Origin: JAEVZK01 sp038202925
GTDB taxonomy: Bacteria > Armatimonadota > Fimbriimonadia > Fimbriimonadales > Fimbriimonadaceae
Direction of reading: 5' to 3'
Length of the DNA stretch: 10,083 bases
NCBI GenBank assembly: GCA_038202925.1
Contig: JBBREM010000094.1
Coordinates: 1 to 10,083, forward strand
This document shows positions 6,814 to 10,083 of the stretch, piece by piece; positions within the stretch are counted from its first letter, which is position 1; the number at the start of each line of letters is the position of its first letter. Below the pieces are notes generated by a model. It did no database searches and had not been told where the DNA came from. It was given only the letters and a program-made list of their open reading frames with translations. A program made the translations under genes and the position numbers.

Positions 6814-6848
6814 GCCATCCGCCATCCACCATCCGCCTTGCGCCATTG
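6814..6848. repeat. Degenerate heptad tandem repeat (GCCATCC-type)
   Basis: Five heptads run in phase: GCCATCC, GCCATCC, ACCATCC, GCCTTGC, GCCATTG. The first two are identical and the last two have decayed. The array starts 11 nt after the stop of the monooxygenase gene. A second array of the same family occurs at 7406-7433, also just past a gene end. The role is unknown; it is probably a slipped-strand microsatellite family in this genome. Confidence 0.65.
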
Positions 6849-6888
6849 ACTAGGCTCAAGCAGGGCCCGCCATTTCCAGCCCCGTTGA

Positions 6889-6937
6889 AGAGAGGGATCG
6901 CGTCAAGTAGGATGGGCATCTTGTCCATCACCTCTCT
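6889..6937. repeat. Nested inverted repeat in the 6803-6970 intergenic region
   Basis: AGAGAGG (6889-6895) pairs with CCTCTCT (6931-6937). Inside lies a second stem, GATGGGCA (6911-6918) with TGTCCATC (6922-6929), 8 bp including one G-T wobble and a three-base loop. It could end transcription of the monooxygenase gene or act in the leader of the next gene. No T tract follows, so the terminator role is only possible. No gene is seen in 6803-6970. Confidence 0.4.
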
Positions 6938-6956
6938 GGCGGTGTCAACTCCGCGA

Positions 6957-6962
6957 TACAAT
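6957..6962 (+). promoter_or_regulatory. -10 element suggesting a leaderless transcript
   Basis: TACAAT matches the -10 consensus at five of six positions and ends 8 nt before GTG 6971. A transcript starting at the usual distance would begin at or one or two bases before the start codon, giving a leaderless or nearly leaderless mRNA. This fits the absence of a Shine-Dalgarno here. No good -35 is found at 17 bp spacing, so confidence is limited. Confidence 0.35.
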
Positions 6963-6970
6963 CACCCACT

Positions 6971-7381
6971 GTGAGCAAGCACGAAACACCCATGACTCGC
7001 TGGTACTGGGGCGAGATCGGCGGAACTCTCATCGAAGAATTCTGCGCGGTACCCCGGGCCCCCTCATGCGGCACCCGCCTCCTCGACGGCGTGATCATCA
7101 AAGGTGGCGATCACCGCATCGCCCGCCAATCCGAAGTCACCGTCGAAGGGAAAGACATCGTGATCGTCCAGGCCAAAAGAGACCGACTAGGCATGTACAT
7201 CATGGGCCAAGCCTTCTTCTCGGCTGACCTCATGAAACGGTACAACCCCCGTTCCATCGAGTCGGTCGCATTGGTCGGACAGGACGACGATATCCTCCGC
7301 CCGCTACTCGAGCAATACCCAGGCATGAAAGTCGTCGTGTACCCAGGTGCCCTTGGCGCATGCAACGGCGAAGCCGTGTAG
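6971..7381 (+). CDS. Uncharacterised protein with a possible PD-(D/E)XK nuclease-like core
   Basis: I do not recognise a named family. The 136-residue protein has a compact alpha-beta pattern: helix with E22/E23, strand ending at D39 (RLLDGVII), a hairpin, strand IVIVQAK with Q67 and K69, a helix with Q80 (MYIMGQAFFSADLM), and strand SVALV. The order E, D, Q-x-K, with DG-V-I before VQAK, fits the PD-(D/E)XK fold, notably the Mrr-like QxK variant; this is inference from pattern only. No DNA-binding domain is attached and no methylase is nearby, so a classical restriction system is not supported. GTG 6971 fits the -10-like box just upstream; ATG 6992 is an alternative that keeps the whole domain. 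It converges on the GNAT gene across a heptad array. Confidence 0.8.
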   Translation: MSKHETPMTRWYWGEIGGTLIEEFCAVPRAPSCGTRLLDGVIIKGGDHRIARQSEVTVEGKDIVIVQAKRDRLGMYIMGQAFFSADLMKRYNPRSIESVALVGQDDDILRPLLEQYPGMKVVVYPGALGACNGEAV

Positions 7382-7405
7382 CCGCAATGGCATGTTGCGC
7401 CCGCC

Positions 7406-7433
7406 GCCATCCAATATCCAATATCCGCCATCT
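7406..7433. repeat. Second heptad tandem array (GCCATCC/AATATCC)
   Basis: Four heptads lie in phase: GCCATCC, AATATCC, AATATCC, GCCATCT. All share an ATCC or ATCT tail, as in the array at 6814-6848. The array fills most of the 52-bp gap between two converging genes and ends directly against the stop codon of the minus-strand GNAT gene, so length changes could alter that stop region. Confidence 0.65.
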
Positions 7434-8372
7434 TTAGTCGAGCTTGAGCGACGCCATCTGATACCGCCGCGTGATCTCGAAACCGTGGCGGCCGTAGAAG
7501 TCGCCGAGGGTGGTCCAGTCGATGATGCAGCGCTGGACGCCGCGGCCCTTTAGGTTCGTCAGCGCCGCGCCGAGGAGGGAGTGGCCGATGCCGCGCCCGC
7601 GCTCTTCTTTGGCGACGCCGATCGGGCCCAGACTGCCCCACTTCTCGCCGAGACCGGCCCTCCAGACTCCGCCGCCGATCGGCTGCTTGTGACGCCAATC
7701 CTGGATGAGGGCAAAGCCAAGCATGCGGCCGCCTTCGAAGCATCCATAGCACGTGTTGGCGGCGCCTTCGATCTTCACCTTGTCGAGCACATCGTGCGTC
7801 CAGCGGCCTGGGAATTCGCGCTGGAGGAAGGCGCGGGTGGCCTCGACGTCGGCCTCGGTGACCTCGCGGAACTTGACGCCCGGTGTGAGCTCGGCAGGCG
7901 GCTCGTAGTCGCGAAGATCGCGCTCGAGATCGAAGTGGTCGCCGCTCTTCTCGAACCCCTCGACCATGAGGAAGCTGCACAGGCTTCCGCAATCTTCGGG
8001 GCAGCCGGGAAAGAAATGGCGCGAATCCGTGCCAAAGAGCAGCCGCTGGCCGCCGCGATTGCGCAGAGTGCGCTTCGCCTGGGTCATGAGATCGACGCCC
8101 ACCTCGGGCTCTTTATAAGCTAATGCGCTCAAGTAGAACGTATCCTGGTTCGGTCCGGGCCACAGCGAGGGATTCGGGGAGCGCTTGATCGCGACGAAAC
8201 CGCGCGTCTCGTCATCGTAGATCTCGATGCAGGAGGCGCCCCAGTCGAAGGTGGGCGAGCCCACCGTGTTCTGCTTGAGCAGCGCGGCGTCGACGTGGTA
8301 GCGCTCCGGATAGAACTCCGCCCAGAGGCGCGCCAAGGCCCCCCAATCCGCTTCGCGGAAACTGATTCGCAT
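7434..8372 (-). CDS. Tandem GNAT-domain N-acetyltransferase
   Basis: This 312-residue protein has two GNAT-like halves. The C-terminal half (about 166-312) carries the acetyl-CoA binding motif A, GPIGVAKEERGRGIGHSLL (249-267), with the R-G-x-G-I-G loop, and ends in FYGRHGFEITRRY, usual for the fold. The N-terminal half (1-155) follows the same pattern but lacks a clear loop, so it is probably structural or substrate-binding. Between them, SRHFFPGCPEDCGSLC holds three cysteines at 124, 128 and 132 with regular four-residue spacing. The acceptor is unknown. It is the last gene of a three-gene operon: its ATG follows the upstream stop by three bases, with no Shine-Dalgarno, which suggests re-initiation by the same ribosome. 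Confidence 0.87.
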   Translation of the reverse strand: MRISFREADWGALARLWAEFYPERYHVDAALLKQNTVGSPTFDWGASCIEIYDDETRGFVAIKRSPNPSLWPGPNQDTFYLSALAYKEPEVGVDLMTQAKRTLRNRGGQRLLFGTDSRHFFPGCPEDCGSLCSFLMVEGFEKSGDHFDLERDLRDYEPPAELTPGVKFREVTEADVEATRAFLQREFPGRWTHDVLDKVKIEGAANTCYGCFEGGRMLGFALIQDWRHKQPIGGGVWRAGLGEKWGSLGPIGVAKEERGRGIGHSLLGAALTNLKGRGVQRCIIDWTTLGDFYGRHGFEITRRYQMASLKLD

Positions 8373-8375
8373 GCG

Positions 8376-8903
8376 TTAGTCGTTCGACGCCAAAAGCCGG
8401 AGATGGTGCCCGTACATCGTCAGCGCTTCGCGCGTTCTGTCGATCCGGTTGATCATCAGGCCATCGTCGTGGTCTAGAAACTCGCGCAGAGTCGGTGCCG
8501 TGAACAAGGCTTCGAATGCATCGGCCGGCGAGCCGTTCATCGCGAGACTTTGCTGGGCATCTTCCGCGCTATATCTAAGATACGCGATCACGTAGCGCCG
8601 CACGTCGGGATAGTTTTTCAACATCCACACGCGGCTCGCTTTGTAGTAGCTTTCCAGGCAGGGCGTCGCGCCCGCGCTGGCGAGATCGCACAGCGTCTCG
8701 ACAAGGTCCTCATAGTGCATGTAGAAGCGCACGAGCTCTTGCTGGCGGTCGCGGATTGTTGGGGGAGCGTTTTTGTATCGGGCAAGCTCGCGGCGGAACT
8801 GATGATCCTTGCGCAGGTTCAGAAGGCGGAGCAGAAGGAGCCGGGCGAGACTGGGCGCGGCGGGCGGACGAGGCACCGCCAGCGGACGGATGGCGAGCCT
8901 CAC
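8376..8903 (-). CDS. Uncharacterised helical protein in the DUF1844-GNAT operon
   Basis: I do not recognise this 175-residue protein. It is predicted mostly alpha-helical and charged, with a basic, proline-rich N-terminus (1-35, including LARLLLLRLLNLR), which might be a short amphipathic helix. Aromatic clusters follow (RFYMHYEDL 59-67, ESYYKASRVWM 84-94, RRYVIAYLRY 102-111). No signal peptide or catalytic motif is evident. The start is GTG 8903, overlapping the stop of the DUF1844 gene as GTGA. The stop lies three bases before the GNAT start. This tight coupling supports a real gene co-expressed with both neighbours and perhaps working with them. Confidence 0.8.
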   Translation of the reverse strand: MRLAIRPLAVPRPPAAPSLARLLLLRLLNLRKDHQFRRELARYKNAPPTIRDRQQELVRFYMHYEDLVETLCDLASAGATPCLESYYKASRVWMLKNYPDVRRYVIAYLRYSAEDAQQSLAMNGSPADAFEALFTAPTLREFLDHDDGLMINRIDRTREALTMYGHHLRLLASND

Positions 8904-9196
8904 GAGTCGGCTCCCTGCGACTTCTGCACGAAGTTGAGGCGCAGATCGCGGATGAGGCCGTGGATGCGGCGGCGATCATCCTCTTCGAGCTGCGGCTCGA
9001 TAAACGTCGAGAGATGGGTCGTAATATCGATCGCGACCTTCGCCTGATCTAGGTCCTGCTCAATCTTGCCCGTGCCCCAGTCCGGTTGCAGACCCAGCTT
9101 CTGCCAAGCGATGGCGGACATCTGATCCACCATCACGGTGATCACGGTGTAAACGTCGATCGGCCCTTCTGGAGTCTTCGTCCCTGAATCGTCCAT
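8900..9196 (-). CDS. DUF1844 domain-containing protein
   Basis: This 98-residue cytoplasmic protein matches the DUF1844 pattern as I know it: an initial helix (DVYTVITVMVDQMSAIAWQKLGL, 14-36), a turn with D-W-G-T-G-K-I-E, the central QDLDQAKVAIDITTHL segment (47-62), and a last helix ending in L-I-R-D-L-R-L-N-F-V (81-90). The family is small and functionally uncharacterised. ATG 9196 is chosen because the following residues lead into the domain at the usual distance; an ATG 17 codons upstream would add a Cys/His/Arg-rich tail unlike the family. No Shine-Dalgarno is seen at either. It is first in the operon with the helical protein and the GNAT enzyme, and divergent from trxB. Confidence 0.85.
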   Translation of the reverse strand: MDDSGTKTPEGPIDVYTVITVMVDQMSAIAWQKLGLQPDWGTGKIEQDLDQAKVAIDITTHLSTFIEPQLEEDDRRRIHGLIRDLRLNFVQKSQGADS

Positions 9197-9235
9197 GCAG
9201 CCGTAGGGACGAACGCGCAGCCTCAAAGGATGCTG

Positions 9236-9263
9236 GTGTGAGCACACACAGCGGATGGTGTGT
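9236..9263. promoter_or_regulatory. Alternating GTGTG/CACAC dyads in a divergent intergenic region
   Basis: GTGTG (9236-9240) and CACAC (9243-9247) form an inverted repeat, and ACACAC (9244-9249) can pair instead with GTGTGT (9258-9263). The shared middle block makes the two pairings mutually exclusive. It lies between the DUF1844 operon and trxB, where an operator would be expected. The short, low-complexity arms could arise by chance. Confidence 0.3.
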
Positions 9264-9304
9264 CGTAGGACAAGTCGGAGGGGTAACCTCGGAACCCGTA
9301 TCTG

Positions 9305-9318
9305 CCCACTTCAGTGGG
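9305..9318. promoter_or_regulatory. 14-bp dyad upstream of trxB
   Basis: CCCACT (9305-9310) and AGTGGG (9313-9318) are perfect inverted arms around TC, ending 18 bp before the trxB ATG. It could be an operator or a hairpin in a short leader. No trxB -10 or Shine-Dalgarno could be recognised to fix its place relative to the transcript start. Confidence 0.35.
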
Positions 9319-9336
9319 TTGCCCGCCTGCACAACA

Positions 9337-10083
9337 ATGCCTGAAATCCACAACGTGATCATCATCGGCTCCGGCCCCGCCGGATACACCGCCGCCCTCT
9401 ACAACGCCCGCGCCAGCCTCGAACCCCTCATGTTCGCCGGCCTTCAGCCGGGCGGACAACTGATGATCACGACCGACGTGGAGAATTACCCCGGATTTCC
9501 TGAGGGCATCATGGGTCCGGAGCTGATGCAGCTGTTCCGCAAGCAGGTCGAGCACTTCGGCACGAAGATCGTGGACATAGAGGTCACCAAGGTCGACTTC
9601 AGCGAGCGCCCGTTCAAAGTCTGGGTGGATGACGAACTGCATCTTGCGAAGTCGGTCATCGTCAGCACCGGTGCGACCGCCAAATGGCTCGGGCTGCCGA
9701 GTGAGCTCACCTTCGGCGGATTCGGGGTTAGCGCTTGCGCCACCTGCGATGGCTTCTTCTTCCGCGGCAAGGAAGTCTACGTCGTCGGTGGCGGCGACAC
9801 CGCGATGGAGGAGGCCAACTACCTCACCCGCCACGCCAGCCACGTGAACGTCGTTCACCGGCGCGACTCCTTCCGCGCGAGCAAGATCATGCAGGACCGC
9901 GTGCTCAGCAACCCCAAGATCTCGGTGCTGTGGAATACCGCAATCGACGAAATCCTCGGCGACACTGAGCCGTTCAAAAAGGTGACTGGAGTTCGGCTCA
10001 AAAATACGGTGACCGCCGAGATGTGCGAAACCAAGGCGGACGGCGTATTTATCGCCATCGGCCACCAGCCGAACAGCAGTCTC
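9337..10083 (+). CDS. trxB: Thioredoxin reductase, 5' part (cut by window end)
   Basis: A FAD-dependent enzyme that passes electrons from NADPH to thioredoxin in the cytoplasm. The first 249 codons are present; the family is usually about 310-320 residues, so some 65 are missing past the window edge. Visible motifs are the FAD loop GSGPAGYTAA (11-20), GGQL (39-42), ENYPGFPEG (49-57), the redox-active pair C134 and C137 in ACATCDG, the NADPH loop VVGGGDTAMEEA (149-160), HRRDSFRAS (174-182) and the second FAD-related motif GHQPN (242-246). ATG 9337 is used because the FAD loop follows at the normal distance; no Shine-Dalgarno precedes it. The gene diverges from the DUF1844 operon across 140 bp. 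No interruption is seen. Confidence 0.96.
   Translation, partial: MPEIHNVIIIGSGPAGYTAALYNARASLEPLMFAGLQPGGQLMITTDVENYPGFPEGIMGPELMQLFRKQVEHFGTKIVDIEVTKVDFSERPFKVWVDDELHLAKSVIVSTGATAKWLGLPSELTFGGFGVSACATCDGFFFRGKEVYVVGGGDTAMEEANYLTRHASHVNVVHRRDSFRASKIMQDRVLSNPKISVLWNTAIDEILGDTEPFKKVTGVRLKNTVTAEMCETKADGVFIAIGHQPNSSL

Noticed and set aside
6921..6949. Minus-strand TTGACA with 17-bp spacing to GACAAG, a possible promoter for an antisense RNA
   Set aside because: The -10 matches only three of six positions and no gene lies downstream on that strand. The TTGACA may be chance.
5459..6961. Long minus-strand open frame of about 500 codons opposite the copper monooxygenase gene
   Set aside because: It is the antisense shadow of a strongly recognised gene in GC-rich DNA. 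Its residues are dominated by R, G, H, V and D with no motif, and it has no plausible start.
7037..7061. Cluster of EcoRI, KpnI, SmaI and ApaI sites resembling a cloning polylinker
   Set aside because: The sites lie within a continuous, well-formed protein (residues about 22-31), and their order and spacing do not match a vector. Chance in GC-rich coding DNA.
7111..7992. Minus-strand 293-codon frame across the nuclease-like gene end and the GNAT gene
   Set aside because: Arg-rich, low-complexity translation overlapping two better genes in other frames.
6971..9196. Restriction-modification or defence island built on the nuclease-like gene
   Set aside because: No methyltransferase, helicase, ATPase, toxin-antitoxin pair or integrase is nearby, and the neighbours are on the opposite strand in a separate operon.
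9223..10065. Minus-strand open frame opposite trxB
   Set aside because: It lies antisense to a clear thioredoxin reductase with all motifs intact; it is a GC-driven shadow.

Overview
The window comes from a GC-rich bacterial chromosome and carries ordinary cellular genes with short intergenic gaps. No phage, plasmid, CRISPR, rRNA or tRNA feature was seen. Several predicted proteins are exported, including a c-type haem/copper enzyme and a two-gene M16 peptidase pair. Few genes have a usable Shine-Dalgarno sequence. REP-like palindromes and short heptad repeats sit between genes. These traits would suit an environmental lineage such as Armatimonadota (Fimbriimonadia-like), but Planctomycetota or Acidobacteriota cannot be excluded, and the assignment is a weak inference.

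Layout. 1-94: a GC-rich hairpin whose 3' arm holds the likely ribosome binding site of tsaD. 95-1093 (+): tsaD, tRNA t6A synthesis. 1094-1254: an imperfect REP-like palindrome between converging genes. 1255-2250 (-): a lower-GC patch with two small exported-protein genes, one of which appears to have lost its reading frame near its 3' end. 2279-2313: a stem-loop at the end of the next gene. 2312-5457 (-): an SDR oxidoreductase followed by two exported M16 family proteins that overlap by ATGA. The first has the zinc motif; the second lacks it but carries the Arg/Tyr pair.

5525-6802 (+): divergent from the SDR, an exported fusion of a CxxCH cytochrome-like domain and a PHM-type copper monooxygenase. 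6803-6970: heptad repeats, a nested inverted repeat and a -10-like box. 6971-7381 (+): a small protein of unknown function whose residues fit a PD-(D/E)XK nuclease-like core. 7382-7433: a second heptad array. 7434-9196 (-): a tight three-gene operon of a DUF1844 protein, an unrecognised helical protein and a tandem-GNAT acetyltransferase. 9197-9336: a divergent intergenic region with small dyads. 9337-10083 (+): the first 249 codons of thioredoxin reductase, cut by the window end.

The genes do not form one pathway. The coherent units are the M16 pair (probably one two-subunit periplasmic peptidase), the DUF1844 operon, and two divergent promoter regions. No clear new defence or mobile system is visible. 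The points most worth following are the nuclease-like orphan, the unknown protein in the DUF1844 operon, the cytochrome-copper fusion, the frameshifted secreted protein and the heptad arrays.
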